Shown piece by piece: positions 18,580 through 26,828 of a DNA stretch of 64,000 nucleotides (position 1 is the first letter of the stretch; every line of letters begins with the position of its first letter). The notes beneath the pieces are model-generated. The model worked only from the letters and a program-made list of their open reading frames with translations. It made no database searches and was not told where the DNA came from. Source of the stretch: [Mycobacterium] fortunisiensis (GTDB lineage: Bacteria; Actinomycetota; Actinomycetes; Mycobacteriales; Mycobacteriaceae); the NCBI RefSeq assembly GCF_019050325.1, contig NZ_VOMB01000016.1:434001-498000 (forward strand). The letters are read 5' to 3'. The position numbers and the translations under genes are program-made.

Positions 18580-19269
18580 CTAGACCTTTTCGACCCGGAC
18601 GGCGTGGGCCATGTGGTGGGGCAGCTCGACCTGCTCGTGCCCGGGGATCACGATCAGCACGCCGCCGTGGTCGGTGGCCTCGACGGTGACCCGGGCGTTC
18701 GGCACCACGCCGGCGTCCTTGAGCCGGCTGATGAGCTCGGTGTCGCCCTGGACGTGTTCGGTGAGTTGACGCACCACCACGGCGACCGGCAATCCGACCG
18801 GGAGCTCGGTGAGCCGGACCAGGCTGACGTCGTCGCCCCCGGTCCCGCCGACACCGAGGTCGGACAGACCCGGGATCGGATTACCGAACGGCGAGGTGGT
18901 CGGGTTGTCGAGCACCTGTACCAGGCGCCGCTCGACATCCTCGCTCATCACGTGCTCCCAGCGGCAGGCCTCGGCGTGGACGTCCTCCCACGGCAGCCCG
19001 ATCACATCGACGAGCAACCGCTCGGCCAACCGATGCTTGCGCATCACCGCAACCGCCAGGGCACGGCCCTTGTCGGTCAGCTCCAGGTGCCGGTCCCCGG
19101 CGACGTGCAACAGGCCATCGCGTTCCATCCGGGACACGGTCTGGCTCACCGTCGGACCGCTCTGGTCGAGCCGTTCGGCGATACGAGCGCGCAACGGCAC
19201 CACGCCCTCTTCCTCGAGGTCGTAGATAGTTCGTAGGTACATCTCGGTGGTGTCGACCAGATCGTTCAT
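18580..19269 (-). CDS. ideR: iron-dependent repressor IdeR (DtxR family)
   Basis: IdeR binds Fe(II), represses siderophore genes and activates ferritin genes. The 229 residues begin MNDLVDTTEMYLRTIYDLEEEG and include the winged helix LDQSGPTVSQTVSRMERDGL. Metal ligands lie in the RKHRLAERLL to CRWEHVMSEDVE region, and an SH3-like C-domain follows. ATG 19269 matches the family start; 38 in-frame residues further upstream are not IdeR-like. A TAGACT hexamer lies about 32 bases upstream. It follows sigB on the same strand, but a strong hairpin separates them. Confidence 0.95.
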   Translation of the reverse strand: MNDLVDTTEMYLRTIYDLEEEGVVPLRARIAERLDQSGPTVSQTVSRMERDGLLHVAGDRHLELTDKGRALAVAVMRKHRLAERLLVDVIGLPWEDVHAEACRWEHVMSEDVERRLVQVLDNPTTSPFGNPIPGLSDLGVGGTGGDDVSLVRLTELPVGLPVAVVVRQLTEHVQGDTELISRLKDAGVVPNARVTVEATDHGGVLIVIPGHEQVELPHHMAHAVRVEKV

Positions 19270-19395
19270 GCGCGCCTTCCCAGCCCAAACGTCAACAGAC
19301 AGTCTACCGTTTCCGGCGGGTGATCTGCGGTGCATCACCGGGGCGTCGCCCATGTCGTGAAGCCCGCGAAAATGCCAGGCCACGTCCGCAAATGC

Positions 19396-19430
19396 GACAT
19401 GCCCCGCCCGGGAAACCGGCGGGGCATGTC
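19396..19430 (-). terminator. strong hairpin terminator after sigB
   Basis: GACATGCCCCGCC and GGCGGGGCATGTC form a perfect 13-bp stem with a 9-base loop, 11 bases after the sigB stop. A TTT run follows on the transcribed strand (GCATTTGCGG), weaker than a classic U-tract but usual for mycobacteria. It should limit readthrough from sigB into ideR. Confidence 0.75.
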
Positions 19431-19440
19431 AGGAGGGGGA

Positions 19441-20400
19441 CTAGCTGGCGTAGGAGCGGAGGCGGTCGGCGCGCTCGCCGTTGCGGAGCTTGGCCATCAC
19501 CTCGCGCTCGATCTGGCGGACCCGCTCACGTGACAGCCCGAACAGCTTGCCGATCTGATCCAGGGTGCGCGGCTGCCCGTCGTCGAGGCCGAACCGCAGC
19601 CGGATCACCTGCTGCTCGCGCTCGTCGAGCGTGGCCAGTACGTGCCGGATGTCGGTGTGCAGCAACTCGGAGATCACGGCATTCTCGGCCGACATCGCAT
19701 TCTCGTCCTCGATGAAGTCGCCCAGCGGGGCTTCCTCGTCGGTGCCGACCGGCATGTCCAGGCTCACCGGGTCCCGGCTGTGTTCCAGCAGGTCGTTGAT
19801 CTTCTCGACCGGGATGCCGGATTCCTCGGCCAGTTCCTCGTCGGTGGCCTCGCGGCCCAGGTTCTGGTGCATCTCACGCTTGATCCGGGCCAGCTTGTTG
19901 ACCTGCTCGACGAGGTGGACCGGCAGCCGGATGGTGCGGCTCTGGTCCGCCATCCCGCGGGTGATGGCCTGACGGATCCACCACGTGGCGTACGTCGAGA
20001 ACTTGAAGCCCTTGGAGTAGTCGAACTTCTCCATCGCGCGGATAAGGCCCAGGTTGCCTTCCTGGATCAGGTCCAGCAGCGGCATACCGCGGCCGGTGTA
20101 GCGCTTGGCCAGCGACACCACCAAGCGGAGGTTGGCTTCCAGCAGATGCCGCCGCGCTGCCTCACCGTCGCGGACCACCGTGGCCAGGTCCCGCTTGCGG
20201 TTCTCGCCCAGGCGCTTCTTGGTGTTCAGCACGTGCTGGGCGTACAAGCCCGCCTCGATGCGCTTGGCGAGTTCTACTTCATCGGCGGCATTGAGCAACG
20301 CCGTTTTACCGATGCCGTTCAGATACACGCGCACGAGGTCGGCGGCAGGGCTCTGGGCGTCCAGATCACCCTCGACGCGGCTTGTGGTGGCATTTGCCAT
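19441..20400 (-). CDS. sigB: RNA polymerase sigma factor SigB
   Basis: SigB is the non-essential primary-like sigma factor for general stress and stationary phase. The 319 residues contain region 1.2/2 ([56 protein letters not shown] blocks), region 3, and region 4 ending in [30 protein letters not shown]. There is no long acidic N-terminus, which separates it from SigA. ATG 20400 has a perfect AGGAGG. An SigE/SigH-type promoter lies upstream. Confidence 0.96.
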   Translation of the reverse strand: MANATTSRVEGDLDAQSPAADLVRVYLNGIGKTALLNAADEVELAKRIEAGLYAQHVLNTKKRLGENRKRDLATVVRDGEAARRHLLEANLRLVVSLAKRYTGRGMPLLDLIQEGNLGLIRAMEKFDYSKGFKFSTYATWWIRQAITRGMADQSRTIRLPVHLVEQVNKLARIKREMHQNLGREATDEELAEESGIPVEKINDLLEHSRDPVSLDMPVGTDEEAPLGDFIEDENAMSAENAVISELLHTDIRHVLATLDEREQQVIRLRFGLDDGQPRTLDQIGKLFGLSRERVRQIEREVMAKLRNGERADRLRSYAS

Positions 20401-20428
20401 GACGGCCTCCTGATCGGCTCGAACTGTC

Positions 20429-20464
20429 ATGACGTACAACGTCATAGGTGCCATGAGAGTTCCC
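20429..20464 (-). promoter_or_regulatory. SigE/SigH-type promoter of sigB, overlapped by an inverted repeat
   Basis: On the minus strand GGGAAC (20459-20464), 17 bases and CGTT (20438-20441) fit the mycobacterial extracytoplasmic sigma consensus GGAAC...GTT. A perfect dyad ATGACGT-ACA-ACGTCAT (20429-20445) covers the -10 half. The start codon is about 38 bases further on. Confidence 0.7.
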
Positions 20465-20547
20465 GCCGATCGCCGGATTCATGCCCGTTGAGCTGCAGTT
20501 TTTCCAGGCCGACCTGAGAATGCCCTGAGAATAGCTAAAGAAGCCGC

Positions 20548-20976
20548 TCAGCTGGGCTCATCGCCGTCGGCCCGCGCTGCGTCCGGTTGCGGTGGCACAA
20601 ACGGGTCCTGCTGTAACGCCGGCCGCTCCGCGGTGGGGAACAGTGGGATCCGCTCGCCGCGACCGGCGTAACGCCGTGGCTCCTCGGCACTTCGCGGCGG
20701 ACGATCGTTGGCGATCAGCACCGCCATCCATGGCAGCGGGATCGAGACCACGATGATCGCCAGTGAGATGAGCCCGTTGTGCCAGATGTTGTAGGCGACC
20801 GCGGCGAGGATGAGCGCCGGGATGCGGAAGGACATCAATGTCAGGTACTTGCGGACACGCTGACGATGCTGCACTTCGTAGGCGGGTGCGGCCTGGGTGA
20901 TGAGGACCGGGTGGGCTTCCTTGCCGAAATCGTCACCGAAATCGTCGTCGAAACTCAGCTCGTGGCTTTGTTTCAT
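20548..20976 (-). CDS. DUF3099 membrane protein (Rv2709-like)
   Basis: The 142-residue protein has an acidic N-terminus (SFDDDFGDDFG) and two membrane spans around residues 50-95 (LTLMSFRIPALILAAVAYNIW and LISLAIIVVSIPLPWMAVLIA). A proline-rich cytoplasmic tail follows. ATG 20976 has AGAGGT at the right distance; an upstream extension would run antisense through the DUF3039 gene. It is conserved beside sigB in mycobacteria. Function is unknown. Confidence 0.8.
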   Translation of the reverse strand: MKQSHELSFDDDFGDDFGKEAHPVLITQAAPAYEVQHRQRVRKYLTLMSFRIPALILAAVAYNIWHNGLISLAIIVVSIPLPWMAVLIANDRPPRSAEEPRRYAGRGERIPLFPTAERPALQQDPFVPPQPDAARADGDEPS

Positions 20977-21054
20977 ACCTCTACTGTTCCACACCTGGAC
21001 CCCGTCGTGACAGGCGGATTTCCCTATGCCCCGCAGCCAGGCACAATAAAGACC

Positions 21055-21291
21055 ATGCAGACCCAAACCATCGAGCGCCCGGACACCGACGAACGCGTCG
21101 ACGATGGGACCGACGACGACAGCCCGAAGTTCTTCCATTACGTCAAGAAAAACAAGATCGCCGAAAGTGCCGTGATGGGCACGCATGTGGTCGCGCTGTG
21201 CGGTGAGGTGTTCCCGGTGACGAAGTCGGCCAAGCCCGGATCGCCGGTGTGCCCCGACTGCAAGAAGATCTACGAGCAGCTCAAGAAGTAG
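21055..21291 (+). CDS. DUF3039 small zinc-ribbon-like protein (Rv2708c-like)
   Basis: The 78-residue protein has an acidic N-terminus (DDGTDDDSPKFFHYVKKNKI) and a HVVALCGEVF to PVCPDCKK cysteine set (CxxC plus an upstream Cys/His), suggesting metal binding. ATG 21055 starts the conserved region. Its 3' end overlaps the convergent YihY-like gene by 11 bases. Function is unknown. Confidence 0.85.
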   Translation: MQTQTIERPDTDERVDDGTDDDSPKFFHYVKKNKIAESAVMGTHVVALCGEVFPVTKSAKPGSPVCPDCKKIYEQLKK

Positions 21292-22285
21292 GTGGTCGTC
21301 CCGGCGGCTCGACAGGCTCGGGCAGCGGTGCTTCGACCGGTGCCTGGGCTCCGCCGTTCAGCGGGCTGTTGAGGGTTTTCTCCTCCAGCCACTCGCGCAG
21401 CCGACGGGCGTGGGTATCGGCCGCCGGCCATTCCTCCTGGATCGCGGCATTGAGTTCGGCGCCCAGCATGATGGCGAAGCCCAGGAAGAACGCGAACAGC
21501 AGGAACGCGATGGGTGTGGCCAGCGCGCCATACGTATATCCAGTGCTGGTGATCCAGGTCAGGTAGATCCGCAGCCCGAAAGTGGCCACCAGGAACACCA
21601 CCGTGGCCAGCACCGCGCCGAGCATCAGCCGATGCGTCGGGATCGGCGCGGGCAGCGATACCCGGTACAGAATTGTCACCCCGACGAACACGGCCAGGAA
21701 CAGCGCCGGGTAGTACCCGTAGTGCAGCGCGTTGTCCCAGCTGTCGGGCAGGTGTTCGGCGATCGCCCGCGGCCCCAGCGCCAGCAGCGGTGCCGCGGCG
21801 ATAGCGCACACCAGCATGATCACGTAGAGGCCCAGGGCGTAGAACCGCTGCCGCACCGGATGCCGCAGCGGCGTCTGGTCGTGGGCCTCCACGATCGAGT
21901 CCACGAACGCCGACACCGCCGACGATCCCGCCCACAGCGAGATCACGAACCCCACCGACACCACCTCGCCGCGGGCACCCCGCACGATGTCTCGGATCGT
22001 CGGCTCGATGATCTCGTTGACCACGTTGGGGGAGAAGAAGCTGTTCGCCGCGTTGATCAGCTGATCCTGGATCGTCGGCAGGGTGTCGGGCCCGAACAGC
22101 GGTGCGATGTAGGCCAGGCTGCCGAGCATCCCCAGCAGCAGGGGAGGCAATGACAACGCGCACCAGAACGCCGCCTGTGCCGACTCCGAAAAGATCGAGT
22201 CGTCCCAACTCTTCGACAACGTGCGTCGAGTGATGTGCCAGACGTGGTGGCGTGATGGTGGTACTGGAAGTGGCTGGCCAGTCAT
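21281..22285 (-). CDS. YihY/BrkB-family inner-membrane protein (Rv2707-like)
   Basis: The 334-residue protein has about six membrane helices and YihY signatures: an ALSLPPLLLGMLGSLAYIAPL first span, ISLWAGSSAVSAF, YPALFLAVFVGVTILYR, and the late YGALATPIAFLLFAFFLGFAIMLGAELNAA block. A hydrophilic proline-rich tail follows. Members were once called ribonuclease BN, but RNase activity is not supported; export or transport roles are suggested. The 70-base gap to the next gene shows no clear site. Confidence 0.88.
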   Translation of the reverse strand: MTGQPLPVPPSRHHVWHITRRTLSKSWDDSIFSESAQAAFWCALSLPPLLLGMLGSLAYIAPLFGPDTLPTIQDQLINAANSFFSPNVVNEIIEPTIRDIVRGARGEVVSVGFVISLWAGSSAVSAFVDSIVEAHDQTPLRHPVRQRFYALGLYVIMLVCAIAAAPLLALGPRAIAEHLPDSWDNALHYGYYPALFLAVFVGVTILYRVSLPAPIPTHRLMLGAVLATVVFLVATFGLRIYLTWITSTGYTYGALATPIAFLLFAFFLGFAIMLGAELNAAIQEEWPAADTHARRLREWLEEKTLNSPLNGGAQAPVEAPLPEPVEPPGRPPTS

Positions 22286-22355
22286 GACCAGTCAAGCATT
22301 ACTGACGAAACGTGCTCCTGCCCAGGCGGGTGGTTCTGCGGCGTCGGTGAGGTCG

Positions 22356-22547
22356 TCAGGCGTCGACCGGGCTGGTTTCCAGCACGGCTGCCAGCTCGAC
22401 CAGCTTGGCTTCGTGTTCGTTGGCGTGGTGCTGGCAGAAGAGCAACTCGGCTCCCGAGGGCAGCTTGGCCCGCACCCGTGCGGCTGCACCGCAACGATCG
22501 CAACGATCGGCTCTGGTTAGCTCGGGGCTTGTCAGAGTTGCGTTCAT
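22356..22547 (-). CDS. DUF7455-type small cysteine protein
   Basis: The 63-residue protein has CDRCGAAARV and LLFCQHHANEH, a CxxC...CxHH arrangement likely to bind zinc. GGAGGAG precedes ATG 22547. Such proteins are conserved near sigA/sigB in actinobacteria. A longer in-frame reading upstream is antisense to other genes and is rejected. Function is unknown. Confidence 0.82.
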   Translation of the reverse strand: MNATLTSPELTRADRCDRCGAAARVRAKLPSGAELLFCQHHANEHEAKLVELAAVLETSPVDA

Positions 22548-22706
22548 GGCTCCTCCGTCTTCTGCTCTGCGCATCTCGGCAAAGGCGCCGTGATTGCGTA
22601 TGTCTACTCTGTCAGACGTTTTGGCTTCCGGCCTTGTTCCCCTGGGGTTCACCGGTGTGTCGTGTCTCACGTGGCCGGTGTGTTGCTGGCGGGGCAAGCT
22701 GGCGGT

Positions 22707-23072
22707 ATGCCCCGTGTCCTGGTTCACATCTGCAGCGTGGACGACTGGTCGGAGGCTCAGCGTAGCGGCGAGCTCCGACCGGAGTCCCTGGCCGGGCAGG
22801 GCTTCGTCCACCTGTCGGCGCCCGAGCAGGTGCATCTGCCGGCGAACCGGTTGTATTCGGGTCGCCGCGACCTGATGCTGCTGCACGTCGATCCGGCGAA
22901 GCTGTCGGATCCGGTGCGCTGGGAGCCAGGTGTCCCGACCGATCCCGAGGCCATGTTGTTCCCGCATCTGTACGGCCCGTTGCCGGTGAGTGCGGTGCGG
23001 GCCGCCACGAGGTACGAGCCTGACGAGGCGGGCAGGTTTGCGCCACTGCCGTCCGGCGCACCGCCTTCGTGA
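22707..23072 (+). CDS. DUF952 family protein
   Basis: The 121-residue protein matches DUF952: VHICSVDDW, then [32 protein letters not shown] and [13 protein letters not shown]. The family is thought to be nucleotide- or ligand-binding, without a proven reaction. ATG 22707 is chosen at the domain edge; the upstream 39 in-frame residues look non-coding. It is divergent from the small cysteine protein with a 159-base gap. Confidence 0.8.
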   Translation: MPRVLVHICSVDDWSEAQRSGELRPESLAGQGFVHLSAPEQVHLPANRLYSGRRDLMLLHVDPAKLSDPVRWEPGVPTDPEAMLFPHLYGPLPVSAVRAATRYEPDEAGRFAPLPSGAPPS

Positions 23073-23146
23073 CACGCAGCGCCGTCGTGCCCGTGGCCCG
23101 GCCGCGTCGGCCTGGACGGCGTGGGCGCCGGCCGCACCGGGATCCG

Positions 23147-23389
23147 GCCCGCGCTGGCCCCACCGTCGACGGTCAGATCCGCCCCGGTCATGTACGCGGA
23201 GGCATCCGAGGCCAGGAACGCCACCACGTCGGCGACCTCCTCGGGGCTGCCCACCCGGCTCAGCGGTGCACCCGGGTGGCCGCCGGGGCCGCGCTCGACG
23301 GCGAGATGCGCGATCATCGGCGTGTCGATCATGCCGGGATAGACGGTGTTGACCCGGATCCCCAACGGGCCCAACTCGATTGCCGTCAC
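23147..23389 (-). pseudogene. C-terminal remnant of a short-chain dehydrogenase (SDR)
   Basis: About 81 codons encode an SDR C-terminus: [22 protein letters not shown], then [31 protein letters not shown]. The Rossmann nucleotide-binding half and the catalytic Ser-Tyr-Lys are missing. The natural stop is also gone: the frame stays open to 22757, antisense through the DUF952 gene. It is therefore a broken gene. Its truncated 5' edge faces the equally truncated monooxygenase remnant at 23422, separated by about 30 bases. Confidence 0.82.
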
Positions 23390-23421
23390 GATCTCGATGC
23401 GCTCGTACTGGCCACGCCTAC

Positions 23422-23664
23422 GGTGCCGCGGCGATCGAGGCGCGCGCGGACTCCGCCGCCGAGGGGGTGCAGGAGTGCGCCCGGCGGGCCACCGAAACCC
23501 TGATGATTCAGGCGAATTCGTGGTATCTGAGGGCGAACATCGCAGGTAAGCCCCGGGTCCTTATGTCATTCGTGGGTGGCTTCGGCGTGTACCGGGAGAT
23601 CATCACCGATGTCGCGGCGGCCGGCTACAAGGGTTTCGACATCCACCAGGCTGTGCCGGGCTGA
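23422..23664 (+). pseudogene. C-terminal remnant of a Baeyer-Villiger flavin monooxygenase
   Basis: About 80 codons match the end of flavoprotein Baeyer-Villiger monooxygenases: [23 protein letters not shown], then SFVGGFGVYREIITDVAAAGYKGFDI and a TGA stop. The FAD and NADPH Rossmann motifs and the BVMO fingerprint are absent. Positions usually Gly or Pro in YxGANIPGKP read Arg and Ala here, suggesting decay. It is head to head with the SDR remnant, as if one deletion removed both 5' ends. Confidence 0.82.
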
Positions 23665-23683
23665 GTTGGATCGAGCCGGCCGC

Positions 23684-24172
23684 CTACGCGGTGAGCAGGA
23701 GATCGCGGGTGATCTCCAGATGCCCGGTGTGCTGGGCGATGTCGTGCAGGATGTGCAGCAGCGTCCATTCCGGTGTCGCGGTGGCCAGCACGTCGGCACG
23801 GGTGGTGCCACCGCGGATCCCGTCGGCGAGATCGCGATCGCGGATGCCCTCGGTGACGGCGATCTCGACCCAGCCCGGAAGGCGTTCCCGCAGGGCAGTG
23901 AGCCGTTCGAGGAGTTCGGCCACCGGGCCGGCCGCCGTGAACTCGGCGTCGCGGTCACGGGGAATGCGTTGGCCGGCGATGAAAGACCCGCCCCAGTAAT
24001 CGACCACGCCGATGCAGTGGTTGACGATGGCATAGCAACTGTTGGTGCCCGGCAGGTCCGGCCGGCGGTTGGCCAGCTCGTCGCCCAGCGCGGCGAGGAT
24101 ATCGGCCATCGTGGTGAAGCATTCGGACAGCACGTCCAGCAGCGCTTGGGCCAGCGGGTTGTCGGATGGCAC
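23684..24172 (-). CDS. DinB/DUF664-like four-helix protein
   Basis: The 162-residue protein has the DinB-like metal-site histidines: one in YAIVNHCIGVVDYW and two in LHILHDIAQHTGHLEITRDLL. The fold includes mycothiol- and bacillithiol-dependent S-transferases, so a thiol-transfer role is possible. It has no signal peptide. The stop is 20 bases past the monooxygenase remnant and the gene follows the nitronate monooxygenase gene by 29 bases on the same strand. Confidence 0.8.
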   Translation of the reverse strand: MPSDNPLAQALLDVLSECFTTMADILAALGDELANRRPDLPGTNSCYAIVNHCIGVVDYWGGSFIAGQRIPRDRDAEFTAAGPVAELLERLTALRERLPGWVEIAVTEGIRDRDLADGIRGGTTRADVLATATPEWTLLHILHDIAQHTGHLEITRDLLLTA

Positions 24173-24201
24173 GGGTCTCCTCGTCGCCGGAAGAATTCTG
24201 G

Positions 24202-25176
24202 TCAGTTCGCCGATCCGGAGAGCCGGTGCAGGATGGTCGCGGCGTCACGACTCATCGCAGCCAGCACCTCGGCGGTCCCGGGGATGTCGTCGATCAGCCC
24301 GACGTCCTCGCCGATGTGAATGGCTGCGACATCGAAATCCGCTGCGGTGACCGCACTCTGGTAATCGCGCTGTGCCTCGTCGAGTTCGGCCCGCAAGATG
24401 TCCTCGCGGCCCAGCCAGCGCCGCACGAAGTCGTTGCGCAGCGTGCGGCCGGTGTAGCCGGCCGGCCAGTGGAAGCCGCGCACGATGTCGAACACGCCGG
24501 TGCGCACGGTGTCGTCGGAGCGAGCCGCCAGCACCCGCTGCCGGGCAGCCGGCGCCACCGGTGCCTCGCGTGTCGCCCACAGTCGCGAGCCCACCAATGC
24601 GCCGTCGGCGCCCAGTGCCAGCGCCGCCGCCAGGCCGCGTCCGTCGGCGATGCCGCCGGATGCCAGCAGCAGCGTTTCCGGAGCCCGGTCGGCCACCAGG
24701 TCGGCGACCTCGGGTACCAGCGTGAAGGTGGACCGCACGCCTTTGCCGTGCCCGCCCGCCTCGCCACCCTGGGCGATGATCCCCTGCGCGCCGAGATCGA
24801 TTGCGCGCCTTGCCTCATCGAGATCATTGAGCTGGACCATCAGCGGCACCCCGGCCGCGCGGATGGGCGCGGCGGACGGTGCGGGGTCACCGAACGAGAC
24901 GATGACGACGGCGGGTGAGTGCGCCAGCGCTACATCCAAGAGGTGCGGTTGCTCGGCGAGTCTCCAGCCGATGAAGCCCACCCCCACCGGGGCGTCGGCC
25001 GCTGCCGCGAACTGGGCGTCCAGCCACTCGGCATCGCGGTAACCCGCACCGATCACGCCCAGGCCGCCGGCCCGGGTGACCGTCGCGGCCAGCCGGCCAT
25101 CGGCGAACGTGTCCATCGGCGCCAGCGCAACCGGCACCGACAACCCGAACCGGTCAGTCAGCCGCGTGGTGAGCAA
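24202..25176 (-). CDS. nitronate monooxygenase (NMO/2-nitropropane dioxygenase family)
   Basis: This FMN enzyme oxidises alkyl nitronates such as propionate-3-nitronate. The TIM-barrel signatures are VALAPMDTFADG, AGGLGVIGAGY, the IAQGGEAGGHG block with the catalytic His, and LLLASGGIADGRGLAAALALGADGALVGSRLW. The proposed start is a TTG at 25176, 7 bases after the sigA stop; it gives 324 residues with the first barrel strand at the N-terminus. Any longer reading overlaps sigA in a different frame. It probably depends on readthrough from sigA. Confidence 0.82.
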   Translation of the reverse strand: MLTTRLTDRFGLSVPVALAPMDTFADGRLAATVTRAGGLGVIGAGYRDAEWLDAQFAAAADAPVGVGFIGWRLAEQPHLLDVALAHSPAVVIVSFGDPAPSAAPIRAAGVPLMVQLNDLDEARRAIDLGAQGIIAQGGEAGGHGKGVRSTFTLVPEVADLVADRAPETLLLASGGIADGRGLAAALALGADGALVGSRLWATREAPVAPAARQRVLAARSDDTVRTGVFDIVRGFHWPAGYTGRTLRNDFVRRWLGREDILRAELDEAQRDYQSAVTAADFDVAAIHIGEDVGLIDDIPGTAEVLAAMSRDAATILHRLSGSAN

Positions 25177-25183
25177 TCGAGGA

Positions 25184-26623
25184 CTAATCCAGGTAGTCGC
25201 GCAGCACCTGCGAGCGGCTGGGGTGGCGCAACTTCGACATGGTCTTCGATTCGATCTGACGGATGCGCTCACGCGTCACGCCGTAGACCTGACCGATCTC
25301 ATCGAGCGTCCTGGGCTGGCCGTCGGTCAGGCCGAACCGCAGCCGGACCACACCGGCCTCGCGCTCGGACAGCGTCTCCAGCACGGACTGCAGCTGGTCC
25401 TGCAGCAGGGTGAAGCTCACCGCATCCACGGCCACCACGGCCTCGGAGTCCTCGATGAAGTCGCCGAGCTGGCTGTCACCCTCGTCGCCGATGGTCTGGT
25501 CCAGCGAGATGGGCTCACGCGCGTACTGCTGGATCTCCAGCACCTTCTCCGGCGTGATGTCCATTTCCTTGGCCAGCTCTTCGGGCGTGGGCTCGCGGCC
25601 CAGGTCCTGCAGCAGCTCGCGCTGGATGCGGCCGAGCTTGTTGATCACCTCGACCATGTGCACCGGGATACGGATGGTGCGGGCCTGGTCGGCCATGGCG
25701 CGGGTGATGGCCTGACGGATCCACCAGGTGGCGTACGTGGAGAACTTGTAGCCCTTGGTGTAGTCGAACTTCTCGACCGCACGGATCAGACCCAGGTTGC
25801 CTTCCTGGATGAGGTCGAGGAAGGCCATGCCGCGGCCGGTGTAGCGCTTGGCCAGCGAGACCACCAGGCGCAGGTTGGCTTCCAGCAGATGGTTTTTCGC
25901 GCGGTCGCCGTCGCGGCAAATCCACTGATAGTCGCGCCGCACCTGGGTGGTGAGCTTTTCGCCCTTCGCGGCGAACTCGCTCATCTTCTGGGTGGCGAAC
26001 AGGCCGGCCTCGATCCGCTTGGCGAGCTCGACCTCCTCCTCGGCGTTGAGCAGGGCGACCTTGCCGATCTGCTTCAGGTAGGCGCGGACGGAGTCGGCCG
26101 AAGCGGTGAGCTCGGCGTCCTTGCGGGCCTGCCGCAGCGCTTCGGACTCTTCTTCGTCCCAGACGAAGTCGCCGGAGGCCTTGTCCTTCTCGGAGGGCTC
26201 GGGGTGCTCGTCGTCACTCTTGGCCGTCTTGGCTGCCGTCTTGGCGGGCTTGGCGTCCTTGCCTTCCTCGGCATCATCGTCTTCTTCGTCCTCGTCGGAC
26301 TCTTCGATGTCCTCGTCGGTGCCGAGATCGTCGTCGAGCTCGAGGTCGGTGTCCTCGACCTCGAGGTCTTCGCCCGGTTCGGCCTCCAGATCGTCGGTGG
26401 CCTCCAGATCGTCGTTGACGTCTTCGGGTTTGGTTGCCGCGCCTTTGGCCGCCCGCTTGGCCGGGGCCTTCTTGGCGGGGGCCCGCTTCGTGGCGGTAGC
26501 ACCCTCGGCCTTGGCGGCTGTGCTCTTGGCTGCCCGCTTGGCCGGGGCCTTCTTGGCGGGAGTCTTGGTAGCGGTGCGCTTCACCGGCTCGTCGGTCGCC
26601 GGGCTTGCTTTTGTCGCTGCCAC
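25184..26623 (-). CDS. sigA: principal RNA polymerase sigma factor SigA
   Basis: SigA directs housekeeping transcription. The 479-residue protein has a lysine/alanine-rich N-terminus with [10 protein letters not shown] repeats, an acidic stretch (about residues 75-140), then regions 1.2, 2 ([38 protein letters not shown] blocks), 3 and 4 ending [17 protein letters not shown] 26623 begins [16 protein letters not shown], matching the M. smegmatis start, with AAAGGGTG upstream; 17 further in-frame residues are not typical. A 10-bp hairpin lies in its leader. Confidence 0.96.
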   Translation of the reverse strand: MAATKASPATDEPVKRTATKTPAKKAPAKRAAKSTAAKAEGATATKRAPAKKAPAKRAAKGAATKPEDVNDDLEATDDLEAEPGEDLEVEDTDLELDDDLGTDEDIEESDEDEEDDDAEEGKDAKPAKTAAKTAKSDDEHPEPSEKDKASGDFVWDEEESEALRQARKDAELTASADSVRAYLKQIGKVALLNAEEEVELAKRIEAGLFATQKMSEFAAKGEKLTTQVRRDYQWICRDGDRAKNHLLEANLRLVVSLAKRYTGRGMAFLDLIQEGNLGLIRAVEKFDYTKGYKFSTYATWWIRQAITRAMADQARTIRIPVHMVEVINKLGRIQRELLQDLGREPTPEELAKEMDITPEKVLEIQQYAREPISLDQTIGDEGDSQLGDFIEDSEAVVAVDAVSFTLLQDQLQSVLETLSEREAGVVRLRFGLTDGQPRTLDEIGQVYGVTRERIRQIESKTMSKLRHPSRSQVLRDYLD

Positions 26624-26648
26624 GTACACCCTTTCCGTCTCACGAAAT

Positions 26649-26679
26649 TCTCGGTGGATATGGGCATACTCCACCGAGA
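26649..26679 (-). promoter_or_regulatory. 10-bp hairpin in the sigA leader
   Basis: TCTCGGTGGA (26649-26658) and TCCACCGAGA (26670-26679) form a perfect stem with an 11-base loop, 26 bases before the sigA start. On the sigA strand it is followed by AATTTCG. It could attenuate readthrough from ppgK or control translation or stability of the sigA mRNA. Confidence 0.6.
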
Positions 26680-26754
26680 GCGTCTGCTATCGAATGTTGG
26701 CGTTGTCATCTGCTGGGATAGTCACCGCTATTCGGTAGGCGGCCGCCGTGGACC

Positions 26755-26760
26755 ATTGTA
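26755..26760 (-). promoter_or_regulatory. candidate -10 element for sigA
   Basis: TACAAT on the minus strand lies 132 bases before the sigA start, in the 205-base gap after ppgK. It is a near-consensus -10 hexamer. No good -35 is seen at 17 bases, so this rests on one element only. Confidence 0.3.
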
Positions 26761-26828
26761 ACGACACTGTGGGTGTTCGCCGTGCCGAGCGGCCGTTTTC
26801 GGCGCCCCGGGCAGTCGAGCCAGCGAAG

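Noticed and set aside
19270..19440. IdeR box in the ideR upstream region
   Set aside because: No TTAGGTTAGSCTAACCTAA-like sequence is present; the only strong element is the sigB hairpin.
22757..23146. Full-length SDR tail antisense to DUF952
   Set aside because: After the TVDGG ending the residues are not SDR-like and merely mirror the DUF952 gene; only the remnant is kept.
25076..26761. Long plus-strand open frame across sigA
   Set aside because: It mirrors sigA codons, with low complexity over the acidic region and no family match; sigA is certain.
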